Positions 49,308-61,545 of a stretch of DNA of 64,000 bases are shown here, in pieces (positions within the stretch are counted from its first letter, which is position 1; each line of letters starts with the position of its first letter). Source of the DNA: Congeria kusceri (taxonomy: Eukaryota > Mollusca > Bivalvia > Myida > Dreissenidae); NCBI GenBank assembly GCA_027627225.1, contig CM051024.1:80631204-80695203 (forward strand), in the 5' to 3' direction. The notes below the pieces were generated by a model. The model made no database searches and was not told where the DNA came from. It was given only the letters and a program-made list of their open reading frames with translations. Position numbers and translations under genes: made by a program.

Positions 49308-50289
49308 AATGCCAAAATCTCCTTTTGACACGATTTAATAAAGCAACACAGGGCTATTCTTAGCATCAAAATGCAAACACAAGCCTTTGATGTCACGCCG
49401 ACCCTCGTTCGATGAGTAACTGCTCAAAATTATAATGTGTCATCAGCAATATTGACAATTACGTAAAAAATATTTAGTGTTTGTGTGCCGTAAATGGGAA
49501 AGTGTATGTAAACACGTTTCAATGCGTTATGTTTTATGTTCAAATACTTAAAATTGTTTAAGAATATCCATCAGACAGAATTATTCTGTAAGATATCGCG
49601 CATAAGTTCAAGAAGTTATGACGTGCACGATATCCGCTGTCGTGTGAGCATCGTCTGTGTCCGCTGCAATATATTTACAAATAAATTGAAATCTTAATTA
49701 ATAGGTTTTTTTTAAATACCCGTCGAACAAATCGCCAATCTATTTAACTGACATAGCTACACTCCTTTCCTTGTGTTTTAAACCATCTGGGTAAGCATCT
49801 GGACACTGTGCGTATATATGTAATTGGAAGAAATTATAACAACTGACAGAGTGTTTAATTGTTTTTTATTTGTGAATAAAAACGATGTGAATGTATGCAT
49901 ATGTGTTTAAAGTTCATGCACAAGTATCTGTTTCACTTTCACGCTTTATGTTTAAAACATACAGCATGGAAGTGAAACAATGTTAAATTCAATTTGCATA
50001 ACTTAAACATTCAACTTTTTAACAATGTCGAAATAAAAACAAGTAATTTTAAACACAATAACAAAGAGCACTAACAATTACTTTATGAACACAGAAGTTG
50101 CGAGACCAGCTGGTTAAGCGTCCAGCGTATACACCGTTTACACCGTCTGCAGTTTAAACGCCTAGGACCGATTGACTTCCATTGGCGAACGCACCGTCCC
50201 AAGTCGAATTCGGACAAGGTCGGTCCTTCCATCGACACCATGAGTAGCGCGTTGAGGGTGTCGGCATTGAGACGGTTCCGGTGCGAGGT

Positions 50290-52870
50290 TTAAACTCTTT
50301 TCAATGTCGAAAAACCTCGCTCGCAATCTGCGGTTGATGCCGGGATGAGAAGTGCAACGGTTGCAAGTCTGATGAGGTTTGGCATCACAACTGCCAGCTT
50401 GGACACAACGTGCTCTAGCAGCTCTTGCGTGGATGTCCTCTTCATCTTCTCATCGCCGTACTCAGTTTGCTTCAATAACTGGTACTCTACCCACGTGTCG
50501 ATTGGGGATGGCAATGTAGAGGCAAATCATCTCAACCTCGGCACGACCATGGTGATGTCGCATATCGTCGTCCTCGGGACACTACCCGCACGTAAAGAGC
50601 GCACCAAACGCCTCCAGCTCCTGAATGTATGTGGGGAAACCTCTTCTCCAGGTTGCTGACTACGGCGTCAAGGAACGCATCGTACACCTGGGTCTTGTAG
50701 AGGTCAACTTTGCCGGAGCTCGGCTCTATAACCTTTCCGTCTGGCGAGAGGGCTTGAAGCCGCTCCGGAAGTGCAGTGAAGTTCTCCCCTGGGTGCGTCT
50801 TCAATGCACTAACTGTAGCAATGGTCCCCTTCCAATCGCCCGTCTGACGAGCCCTGGAGAGAGCAAGGCATCCGACATCAGATGCAGGGAGACAACGAAC
50901 TTGTAGGACTGCATAAAATGGGCAAGGCCCTGCGCCTGGGCGTCACATCGCTCCATCGCCTCATACTCCAGGCTCTCAAGGAGTGCCGGAAGGCACAATC
51001 GGACCGCCCGCACAGCTCGGTCATGCGACAGCCACCGGACGTCTTTCGCCTCTGCCATCTTCAAGAGTGGTTCATTGAGGATGTTCTGGATCTCCCGCAA
51101 TGTGGCTGTTCGCACTCCGCTGTTCGCATAGTACCTGTAAAGTTGCTCAATGATGGCCTTGAACTTCTGTAAGTATGGAATTGCCTCAGCCGCCTGTGAG
51201 CTAGTGCCAGCCTGTGAGCAACGCAGTGGTTGCTCAACAGATGAGAAACCCGCTCTGCCAACTGTGTACTCACACCGGTCTTCCGTCCTACCATGACCTT
51301 AGCACCGTCGCTCCCGAATGCGCATAGCTTCCCCATAGGCAGCTGGTTATCGGACAAAAACGTCTCAACAGACTCACGGATGGTGTCCGCTTTCCCGTTG
51401 GGTATACTACGCAGGGCGGCGAATAAAGTCTTCTACGACCATTGTGTATATATCGAATGTAGATGGACAACTGACAGGTGGTCGCAATGTCGGTTGTCTC
51501 GTCGACCATCAGACTGTAATAGAGAGACGACCTGACTTCGTGGACAATATTGCTCCATATCTGATCGCCGAACATCATAGTGACCTCGTGAATATGGCGG
51601 TTCGATGTGTAGTTTACGTTTCCACAGACCTCCAGCGACCTCAAGACGTCGTGTCTAAGGTCGCGCACGCATGCCATCAGCGGCGCATACTTGGAGTGGT
51701 GCGGGAGCTCCTCCTTACACAGGAAGTATAAGATGGCCATAGCGGTCTTCATGGCCTCCTGGTTTACCTCCTTCTCCCGGTTGAGCGCGCCCTCAATACC
51801 GCCTGCAGTCTGCATGGACGAAGTCTCGAATACCTCGGCCTCACCATGCGAGTCTGAAGCCTTGTGGGCGGCGCAAGCTGTGTGACGTATAGTGTTGCAG
51901 TCAACGTCTACCCATGTTGCGCGTCCGATCGGGTCCTTTTTCGGTCTACGCTGATGCTTAATGCACAACGTGCACAGCTTCCCGTTGCCTGCATATTAAA
52001 AAATATTTTTTAAATGTACATACCGGTAATATATGTGCATAATTTACCTGGTATTGAAAGTAAAATATGATTTTGCATACTGAGAAATTTGTGAACCACT
52101 GTCATTTAGTAACAATTTTCATTGCATTATATTAATTTATACATGTATGTACAAGAACAGTGCTTTGTTAGCTTTTCAGATGATATCATGTAGCAAAGGA
52201 AATGAAAGTCGTATGGTTTCCCGACATGTTTGCGTAGATGTGGATCTTTGCTGCTTATATTTAAAACAAAACTGGTAATAAATTTCCGTTCACTTATTGA
52301 AACTTTTAACGCAAGAACGCACCCAACAGGTGCACTTTCACACATCTCGCTTGCTGTTTGAGCGTATATAAGTCTTCATGTTATAATAAACCTGACAGTT
52401 GCTTTAAATGGCAAGGTAAAAATATTATGCGATCTTGTTTGTTGCAAACACATCAGATAATGAATATGACGCACAGTGTTTCTGTATAGCTCACAAACAT
52501 TAACATGACACTGATATTAATGCATTAATATATTACATTCCGTACTCGACTCAATCTAAATAGATGGAAAGAGTATCTCGCATAAAATACTGTTATGGTT
52601 ACATTAAACTTCTGAAACATGTACACGGACTGAACCCAATATAAACATAAGAAAAAATTCGAGCGCGTTATTTATGCTAATGATTCATGAGTGTCGGCGT
52701 AATATTTGCGAGCTATATGATGCATTTAGTTTTATTCACATACCGTCCATTCTCTCAGTGAGCCATTGGAATTCCTTCTTCTATTTAGGATCGATGCCAG
52801 ACTTTCTTTGCTTTTGAGGTGTACCAAGGCTGGACGGAGATGGTGGAACATCCGTCACTGTATATGTTAC
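50290..52870 (-). pseudogene. hAT transposase (ZNF862-like), frame-broken, two exons
   Basis: The 5' exon (about 52870-52744) ends KKEFQWLTERMD before a GTATGT donor and carries one internal TAG. It joins in phase to the exon starting 51988 after ATATGCAG, giving GNGKLCTLCIKHQRRPKKD, the zinc-finger side of ZNF862-type proteins. Further on are YYSLMVDETTDIATTCQLSI (first catalytic Asp), FGSDGAKVMVGRKTGV (second), SNHCVAHRLALAHRRL (Cys..His pair), EAKDVRWLSHDRAV, and the C-terminal dimerisation motif IPASTADCERGFSTLKR ending near 50290. These blocks lie in changing frames (breaks near 51290-51350, 51065-51110, 50802 and 50515-50530), so no complete protein can be made. It is much more GC-rich than its surroundings. 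Confidence 0.88.
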
Positions 52871-53347
52871 TCGCGATATCTCGCGAGTTCGTGAAAAAAC
52901 TCGTGATATCAGCGAGTTTTCGTTTTGACATCAGACTATTTCGCAATAATTTGGCAGTGTGAATGACTGTGCTATTGTAACATTTTGCTATATTTTACTG
53001 ACAATCGTGTCAAGGACTGTCAACTGGCTTCGGGTACCCCTTTCCTGACACCTGGTGCTCTAACTGTATCCGGTGGCCCCCAATGTGGGCCGTGTCAGGG
53101 TCTGTTTATTGTCAGTCAGGTACCTCTCTTAACAAACAATAACGGACCAACTAATTAACACATACGTAGACGCCATATACTTGAAACGTTCTTTTTTGTT
53201 TGATTTTAATTTTAATCTAAAGCATGTGGAAAACAATATAACACATATGAAATATTATTTTAAAATTCTGAATAATATGAAGGCCATAATTATTAAAATA
53301 AGATATGTTTTTGTCATGAGAATTATAAGTCGATACGCCGATTAGCG

Positions 53348-53972
53348 GCCGTGACGCGTGTGTTTAACAAGCGGATCAAGGCGTGTCGCTATGAAATAAA
53401 AGGGTTGTCGGCAAAATTAAAGCATGTCGGCAAATAGTGTTCTGGTTTGAAGGCTTGTCGGCGCCGACAAGCGATACGGGCCTGCGGGAAACTCTGATGA
53501 CGTATTGGACTTCAAAAATTATTGATACTGCCATAAAGAAGTTACATAATGCAGGCTATAACTCGCTTGCAATAGCAAAAAAAACTGAGGATACATCATT
53601 CCTATAACATCACTGACCGGGGAGTAAGAAACATTCTGTCAAAGGTATACAAACAACGCGGCGGTGACGCGTGTGTTTAACAAGCGGATCAAGGCTTGTC
53701 GCTATGAAATAAAAGGGTTGTCGGCAAAATTAAAGCATGTCGGCAAATAGTGTTCTGGTTTGAAGGCTTGTCGGCGCCGACAAGCGATACGGGCCTGCGG
53801 GAAACTCTGATGACGTATTGGACTTCAAAAATTATTGATACTGCCATAAAGAAGTTACATAATGCAGGCTATAACTCGCTTGCAATAGCAAAAAAAACTG
53901 AGGATACATCATTCCTATAACATCACTGACCGGGGAGTAAGAAACATTCTGTCAAAGGTATACAAACAACGC
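53348..53972. repeat. Tandem duplication, two 313 bp units, nearly identical
   Basis: GTGACGCGTGTGTTTAAC recurs at exactly +313 (53351 and 53664), and the copies run to TATACAAACAACG (53658 and 53971). One difference is seen (AAGGCGTGTCG against AAGGCTTGTCG). Each unit contains the last ~147 bp of the hAT element plus ~162 bp of the following Tc1-like gene start. Confidence 0.93.
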
Positions 53973-54489
53973 CAACGGCCTCTACGAAAAGTGATAAAAG
54001 TGAAATGAGAACATTTCGCCTTTGTTGATTTTTTGTAAAGGCAAGACAATAAATTGTCAGCGTCAGCAGTGCATGGAAAAATCAAGTATGTGTTTGGTGT
54101 CAATCTGTCTAAAACAACTGCCAAGAAGATGAGGAAAAAACTTGGATGGACATGCAAGCAGTCTTCCTATTGCCAAATGATCAGTGTAAAGAACAGTATA
54201 GCAAGGAAGCAGTTTGCGATAGATATGCTGAGGAAGTACGAAGACTTCATGGATGTAGATTTCACCGGAATGTTTCATATCAACCATTTTTTTTTCTATT
54301 TTGTGGGTATGTATTTATGTTGCATTTTTCTGACTAAACTGTACACATGATATTAAGAGACATTTCCAACAATCAACATTTTTTTACTGTTGGGCAAGTT
54401 ATTTAGCAATGGTGTCCATTTAAGTTCTAATGTCACGGAGAGCAGTTAAAATCACTGTCAGGCTCTCAAGGTTTTACACGTCAGATGAT

Positions 54490-54640
54490 CAGGTTTTAAA
54501 ATCAGACTCCGTTTACACCTCAAAATCAGCTGTCAGACACAACGATTTGTAAAGTATATACACCGCATGCTGAACACGTTATGTCATAACATTATGCATA
54601 CTACTAATTGTTTCAGTAGTTATTCCTTTATTTATTAACC
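54490..54640 (-). repeat. Dispersed repeat shared with 35917-36060
   Basis: The reverse complement carries AAAGGAATAACTACTG, TATGCATAATGTTATG, GGTGTATATACTTTAC and GTGTCTGACAGCTGATTTTG, in the same order as the partner. Confidence 0.6.
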
Positions 54641-54980
54641 AAACAATTTATGGGGAAACGCAATTACATAAAATTAGTTTGTTTAAAATTAAATGTATGA
54701 CTTTACTTGTGATACATTTGATTTTTTCCAAAAAATATACAAATGCATTAAATATTCTACTGTATGTGGGCTTTTTCTTTAATTATAGATGAGACAACAA
54801 TTGAAATGTCGTCAAGCGGGGCATTTCAATTCTACAAGAAGGGCAGTACTATTGGAAGTCTTCCGAGAAAGTGTGCACAGCCTAAACATGCATTAAAGGT
54901 GAATGGTGTTTTCGTTTGAACCTTATTGGTCTTAATTGACGTGTAGATATAGGTATTTATATACCAAATATGTGGCAGTC

Positions 54981-56370
54981 CAGGGCCTTCCCCACGATTT
55001 TTTTCAGGCGCCCAGGTCCAGAGAGGGGTGGCTTAGGAAGTGGTATCCCCTCCCTACGTGTGAATTTTTTTCGCGGCATGTGTCAAATGACGTTATCTGG
55101 TGCGTTTTAGCTCTTAACATTTCGGCAAACAGCTTTCATTTTTTGCAAACGTTTAAACGAAATTAAATAAACGAAACATCACCGTTAAAATGGTATACCT
55201 CGAGCCTTTTAGAAGTATCGGGCGTCAATTTTGTTGTGAAACTGAAAGTAACTAATAATGTTTTCCGGATGTTTATGTCCAATGCGCATCCCTTTCGCAC
55301 AGTGACGTCATGATCAAACCAACTATTCTCGTCGTTCTCGAATATTTAGGTTACACTCGATCTACTTACGGAGCCTTTTTTTTTGTTCGATTAATTATGT
55401 TCATATGGGCATGCGTTTAGTGTTTTAACACTGTTTTAATCGTTACAGCTGTTGACCATAGTACTGATTGGATAATTGGTGAATTGTAAAGATTTTGACT
55501 AAAATTATACATTTATATAATATATTCTTTGCTCGTGCAAAATGGCGGAAAAATTTCCTCGTGCACGTCGTGCCTACGCGCGTCAAATATTAGTAAAGCA
55601 CATGGTCCGTACACGCACGCTTTTTCCATGCTTTGAACGTGACGTCGTGGTTGTGAGCAGACATTTGGCGCTCTTTTGTAGAAAACAGGGGTTTTCCTTG
55701 GCATGCATGTAAAACAAGACAGCTTATTTTACGAAACTACAACAGTAACACCGGATAGGCTTTTACGATTACTATTTCATAATAGTGTATTTTAGACTGA
55801 TTTTTGCAGTTTATTTTTTTTATTGTAGTTATTAAATTTAGCAAATAAATAAGTGTGGATATTATAAAACACGAAAGGGCGAGGGTTTGTTTTGACGCGA
55901 ATATGAGGTTACCTGTGTGTGGATACATGCCGATTGCGCCGATTCGTCAATGATAACGTCGTTCCATAGAAGATAACCTGAGCGTTTCTATTGGCTTTTA
56001 TCGATTTTACTGTGTAATTAAACTTCGCCTACAGGGGCGGTGCTTCACGGTGATTGATTGCGGCTTATGAATAACAGCAAATTATTGAAATTTTTGGCGA
56101 AGTGACACTCGCTTTGATCATTAACCGACTTGGTTGAGTGGGTGTACATGTTTATAGAGTGAAAAACTGCCTTTATGACGCAAGAGAGTAGCTTTCACAG
56201 CAGGTACTGACGGTCTACTTCAGTCAACATAGCTGATTAATTGCTAAAATACAGGCGCCCCGGGCGATGTTTATACGTGCAATACTAATTTAAGGCGCCC
56301 CGGGAATGTTCAAGTTAAAATTCAAGCGCCCCGGTCCCGGGGCGCTAAAACGGCCTGGGGAAGCACATTG
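54981..56370. mobile_element. Non-autonomous element with CCTTCCCCA..GGCGCCCAGG ends, about 1.4 kb
   Basis: The left end reads CAGGGCCTTCCCCACG then TTTCAGGCGCCCAGG. The right end, inverted, reads TGCTTCCCCAGGCCGTTTTA then GCGCCCCGGG, with a further GCGCCCCGG copy each at 56253 and 56302. CAG.G-type ends suggest hAT, but no clear 8 bp duplication is seen. It lies in intron 2 of the Tc1-like pseudogene. No transposase. Confidence 0.6.
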
Positions 56371-58258
56371 TGCATATTAGTATCCACCTGCAATCTAATA
56401 GTTGAATTGGCCAGTTGTATGTAGACCTAGTGGCCAGTGGAAATGGATATTAGCATCTATTCCTGTAAGTTTGTGGCTTATTACAAGTTTGTGGATGATA
56501 CTCTGACGTCATTTCCGATACGATGACGCAACGTCTCGTGTCCAAATTCTTAACCTTTGCAAATTTTGCCCTAAGAATGTCCCAACTCATTTCAGCCTGT
56601 ACAGCAAATGCATCCATACATTTTAAGTTTAATGATAAATAACAACATGATTTTAGTTTTTATTGCATTAATGATGCACTGTTTTTAACTTTGTCATGTT
56701 TATAAGTATTCGGTGGAATTTATTTAGTTTTTATAATGTTTCAATTCACGTATTTTGAATATAGATCTGAGCAGCATAAGAAATTCATCGCTTGATATTT
56801 AAACATAAAATCAACGACTTGATCTTGCCATGCTACGTCATCTAAGATTACCCACAAACTTGAAGAAATGTGATCAATTTAAAGGCGCTGTCATGTCACA
56901 TTTATTTTTTCAATAATATAACATATTTTTCATAACGTGTTCACTGTTTTGTTACATGAAATAGTAAGACAACAAGCCATTGTATTTAAATGTGTTGATT
57001 ACATTCCATTAGTTGCATATTGTGTGTGTGCCTGGATTCGAATGCATAACATCCACAAACTTATAGGTGATGAGGTTATAGTTTTTACTTAAAATTAGCA
57101 GTATGTAGAAATTAACCATGTTCCTACTACATGTATCAGTATGTCATTGTTATTTAAAGTAAATTCAGTGATGAATATCTCTGGTTATACTGTTACCACC
57201 TCGTCAAGATTGGTCCTAAAGAAACCTATTAATATTATAGTTTGCTTTGTATCTGTTATATGTTTCATGTCATTTTGTATAAAGGTTAACCGTTAACCCT
57301 ATGTAGTATGAGCTTTAATATTATTACACTAATTTACAGGGACGGGTTGCACAGTTTGGGGTTGGAAAAACATTTCTCTAAAACAAGAAATTGTAGAATA
57401 TCAAAACTTTTTGTCTTTTATCTTTTGTTTTGGTTACAAAACGTACTTATTTCAATATTAATTATGCCTTTTGAAGTAAACTGTTACTAAGGTATGTCTA
57501 CCAGGTAGCAAATTACATCAAATGTTTAACGTTGCACAAACTATGCGCATGTCTAACATTCAAATATAAACAATAATTGAACAGGAAAAGGTAAGTTTTA
57601 GAAAATATATTTTACAGCCCAAAACTGTGAAACTTCCCTTTAAGTACTGTACTGAATTCATATTATATCTGGCTTATTAGAAATATGGTTTTGCCAGTGT
57701 ATACCAAACTAAATAATGTTCGTATATAACAGATCTACATCCTAAAACACTGTACGTATTGATTGAGCTTACCAGTATGTTGTAAAGTAGTATCATAATC
57801 ATACTTGTGTCACAATCTATTTGTCCATGAGTATATAATACACATCCAACTGTTTGATGTCTTAAGATCTCGGTTTGAACAGCCGCTTCTCAGTAGTGCG
57901 GTGTTGTTTTTTTTATATTATATTAAAAATACAAAATGCAGAATTTTAAATTTTAAGAAATACAATGAATGAATTATAGAGCAATTGGTCTCTATCTATG
58001 TAAATTTTCCAAAACAATTATTATCAGACCCATGTTTACAAAGTATTCTGTACAGAAAGGGGCTTTCATCATCTGCAGGGTTTGAATGAAGAGCCTTAAT
58101 TTAATTTATATCATCACACTTATTTAAAATGTTGCTGGCTAATTTTTCTATTGACAAAGAACATTACTATCGTTGTTAAAACACCCAATAAACAACCCGA
58201 AAAGTAGTACTGTTTCTGTAATGTAGTTCTCATTACAATTACAAAAATATTGTCAAAT
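56371..58258. other. Intron sequence of the Tc1-like pseudogene, nothing further seen
   Basis: AT-rich without exon-like blocks. The frame 57308-57490 has no recognised content. Confidence 0.4.
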
Positions 58259-58411
58259 CATGTAAGAATCGAAATAATTTTTGCATAATCATTGTCAGCC
58301 AATACACAACCATTTGGCGTTTCTGATGCATGGCAGCCTTGGCATTTAAACAATTCCAAGTCATCAGAATTCCAAATAGTTGTTCATTGGCCAATAAACA
58401 ATGATCAATCA
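58259..58411. repeat. Imperfect foldback, ~30 bp arms
   Basis: ATCATTGTCAGCCAATACAC and CAACCATTTGG are answered by the inverted CCAAATAGTTGTTCATTGG and ACAATGAT. The preceding AGAATCGAAATAATTT also lies in the foldback at 41981-42209, so the two may be related. Confidence 0.5.
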
Positions 58412-58704
58412 GCAATTATTTCTTAATTAGATTATGGTTATGTTTGAAAGTGTTACCAAAAAGAATGAAATATACATGTTGTTAATCAAATGATTTCAGG
58501 TCCATATGTGGGGAGGAATTAGCTATCAGGGTCCAACAAGCTGCTGCGTGTTCACTGGCATCATGGACTCCCTATCATACCAGAAGATATTGAATGACAG
58601 TCTATTACCCTTCACAACTAGAAGATATCCAAATGGATTTCGTCTGTATCAGGTATAAAATTAAGATATTAACTTTAAAAAGACATAATTATGGTAAATG
58701 TACA

Positions 58705-59640
58705 TAGAGAATAACAGGTTACTGCCTGGTTTTGTGTAATATATCAGGTGAGGCTTAGAATAATATAACAGCGAGGTTTGCCGAGCCGTTATTTTATTCG
58801 TGCCGAACTTGATATATTACACAAGACCAGGCAGTAACCTGTTTTTCTATTTATCATACCACATTTTTCGTAAAATATCACCAAACGAGCTGATTTTTAT
58901 ATATTTAAAAACTAAGGGCGGCGCTGATTTTGCTGAGCCGACTTTTACACGTTCACGTACATGTAGTTATGGATTTCTAAAAGTTGACCGGATAATACCT
59001 TATTATTAACATTCCGTAATGATAAGTGAACTGTTTTCACTACGAATACATAGATTACATGCATGCTCATTCATAAAATACTGAAAATGCGAACTGAAAT
59101 AGATTGCAACGATCAATTTCATCGGAGAACACATAACGCCGAATTGTTTGGGGACGCCATTTTGGAGTTGTGTATTGAAATTGACATTTCCAAGATCGTG
59201 TCAATATTAACAGTATATTACTATATTGCGTTCAATTTTTGGTAATAATGTTTTTGGTTCAACATAAACTGATGCTTTGTAGTGACTTGTAGTGCATTTA
59301 TTATGAATGTATTGAAATAAATTTGTATGGATGATTTATTGTGTTCCATAGATGACGTCATCTCACTACCAAAGTGCGGGTTTATGTGAATATTTCAAAA
59401 ATAACGTTTTTGTGATTTATGACGATTAAAAATAATAAACTATATACGTTCTTGGTATCAAATTGTTTGTTTTGTTGAATCTGATTCATTTGTACTGAAA
59501 CTGTTGACTTTAATTTGATTCCGAATAATATGACGTACCTCCAAACAATGAATGATATAAACGTTAGTGACCTGATATAAAAAAATATATCAGGCACCTT
59601 TGTATCAGGCCGATATCAGCATAGTGGTATGATAAAATAA
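58705..59640. mobile_element. Inverted-repeat element (TATATCAGG / CATACCAC)
   Basis: AACAGGTTACTGCCTGGT..GTGTAATATATCAGGT (58711-58750) returns inverted at 58810-58845. The neighbouring TTTATCATACCAC (58850) returns inverted as GTGGTATGATAAA at 59624-59636, and TATATCAGG recurs at 59586. A nested or composite MITE is likely, sitting in intron 3 of the Tc1-like pseudogene. Confidence 0.55.
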
Positions 59641-61249
59641 AATAATGTGCTTGCTCTTTAACCAAATATATCAGCCATATGGGTTTGTCAGTGATTTTTC
59701 CACTGTTTTCGGAATGACCTCTCAAATTGGGAATTGTTGGTTACATGTATTGAATCTTTATTTACAGTTCAGCAGTAAAAATTAATTAATTTAACTAATT
59801 TCATTTATGAATTACTAAAACTAGCGTTAAATTGTGTGTGCTTCGTATTTTATCGCACGAAGAAGATAAGATAGTTGTCGCAGCGTCTGTATGTCGTTAA
59901 CTCTATGGGTGGGTGAATTTTGGGTACATGTAGGTGGTTTGGTGGGTGTGTCTGTCCGTCTGGATTTCGTTAATCGATCTGTAACCTTTTAAGGCTGGAA
60001 GGTCAAAGGTCAAGGATTTATGTTTCTGCTCTATAACTTATTAACGCTTAGAAGCAGGTTAATATTAATTCAGCTTATTATTCCCCATTACCAGACAATG
60101 TGTTGTGTTTATCACATATGGTCATCTGTCATAGGTCAGGTTACAATTCAAGACCAAAGGTGAATGATTTTCGTTTCTGGTAGATTAAATTTTTTAATGC
60201 CTGTATGGTGTTTGTGTACATCACATATGCTTATCCATCAAAGTCAATGTCTCAATTCAAGTTCAAACGTCAAATATTTGTCTGAAGCATTTTTTTTTGC
60301 TGGCATCGAGTGTTTTCTAATGACGAAGGAATAGAAATGATCACTGTCATTCATGGCATACACAAGATCAAGACCTGTAGAGGTGAAGAGTGACGAGATC
60401 ACACTAAGAAGAATGACAAGAGATCAAGATATTTGTCCAGGAAAAACTATATTGTACACATTTTCTGACATTGCTTTCCTCTGACAAGATGTGCTTTGGT
60501 GGCATATGTTTCATCCAGTGACAAGCCTTGTTTACTTGTTGGTAAATATCCTTGGTCTTTCAAATAATGCAGTTTTTCCCAAAAACATATCTTACCCCAG
60601 GATTTTTATTCCCCTGCTATGAAATATTCCCCCAAAAGCTACAAATAGTGCTTTTTTCCCCACAAATGAGGGCGAAAGCCGCATCCCAAAGAGGTGAAAA
60701 GGTCCCTGACTATGGCCCAAAACTGACCAGCAATTTAGCAGAATTATTCCACTTTTTGTACTTCAAATTGCTAAGAATTGCAAGTAAGCGTGCAATTACA
60801 TACATCTGTTACTACTACAGATATTGAATTGAAACCTTACACATATATCTTCGGGTTCTTTATATAAGGTCAGGATAGAAAATGTATGTTGTCAAAGATG
60901 TATGCATCTGTCCAAAGACAGCTCTTTTTTTTGTTCATTCTAATTGGGCAAAATAAACTTTATTACTATTTGGCATTTGTATTGGGCTGTTTTATTAGAC
61001 CATGTTAAAAACCGAAAACAATAACTGAGTATACTATTGGAATTGGTAGACCCTACAGTCCTGATTATGTTTGGTGTACCTTTCTGTAAAGAAAACATAT
61101 TGTTTCATAATAAATTGTTAGGAAATGTTATTAATGTGTCATCTTTTATCGTTTAAGTCTTGCCTCTGTGTCAGGTGACTATATAATTGTAATGACTTGA
61201 GCTGAATTATCTCACATTAATGAAAGCTGCATAGAATTTGTTGTTGCAG
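59641..61249. other. Intron sequence, weak GGTCAAAGGTCAAGG repeats only
   Basis: AAGGTCAAAGGTCAAGGATT at 59999-60020 and changed forms to about 60270 suggest a diverged tandem repeat. No exon is seen. Confidence 0.35.
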
Positions 61250-61545
61250 GACAATGACGCTAAACATAAAAGCAAATAAACACCCAGTGGCTAGAAGACA
61301 ATGGAGTTTTAACACTGCCCACACCACCATCAAGTCCTGACCTCAACCCGATTGAAAATGTTTGGGCTGCCTTGAAAGATAACTTGAAAAGAACGGTCAA
61401 ACCAAAAACCAAGGTTGAATTGGTCAATGGCATCAAGAACTTTTGAGAAAAAATGACAGCAGTTGATTGTGCCAAATATATTGACCATATTCATAGGGTA
61501 CTTCCACATGTTGTGTTAAACGATGGCGGACCAACAAACTTGTAA

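Larger units (their letters stand above)
49217..53496 (-). mobile_element. 4.28 kb hAT transposon with CAGGGTTTCCCGCAGG ends
   Basis: The left end is CAGGGTTTCCCGCAGG. The right end, reverse-complemented, is CAGAGTTTCCCGCAGG, and GCTTGTCGGC occurs inside both. CAGRG termini are the hallmark of hAT elements. A hAT transposase pseudogene fills the middle on the minus strand. The immediate flanks ATGCCG and ATGACG agree at 5 of 6 bases, but a clean 8 bp duplication is not seen. The right end is present twice because of a 313 bp tandem duplication. Confidence 0.82.
53810..61545 (+). pseudogene. Intron-containing Tc1/mariner-like transposase, decayed, four exons over 7.7 kb
   Basis: Exon 1 (about 53810-54267) has a helix-turn-helix-like start (IKKLHNAGYNSLAIAKKT, frame break, ITDRGVRNILSKVYKQ) and continues KKMRKKLGWTCKQSSYC to YEDFMDVDFT. 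Exon 2 (54789-54898) reads DETTIEMSSSGAFQFYKKGS to PKHALK. Exon 3 (58500-58652) reads VHMWGGISYQGPTSCCVFTG to PNGFRLYQ. Exon 4 (61250-61545) reads DNDAKHKSK, then after a frame break WLEDNGVLTLPTPPSSPDLN, PIENVWAALKD and a TGA inside, to LNDGGPTNL-stop. The DET, QDND and PIENVW motifs are the catalytic D, D and E of Tc1/mariner/IS630 enzymes. Junctions 2-3 and 3-4 are GT-AG and in phase. The exon 1 donor reads GAATGT where GTATGT is expected; an alternative GTATGT lies at 54307. Introns of 3.6 and 2.6 kb are odd for this family. Confidence 0.8.

Noticed and set aside
50345..51885. Plus-strand frames opposite the hAT transposase
   Set aside because: GC-rich shadow frames; the minus strand carries all recognisable hAT motifs.
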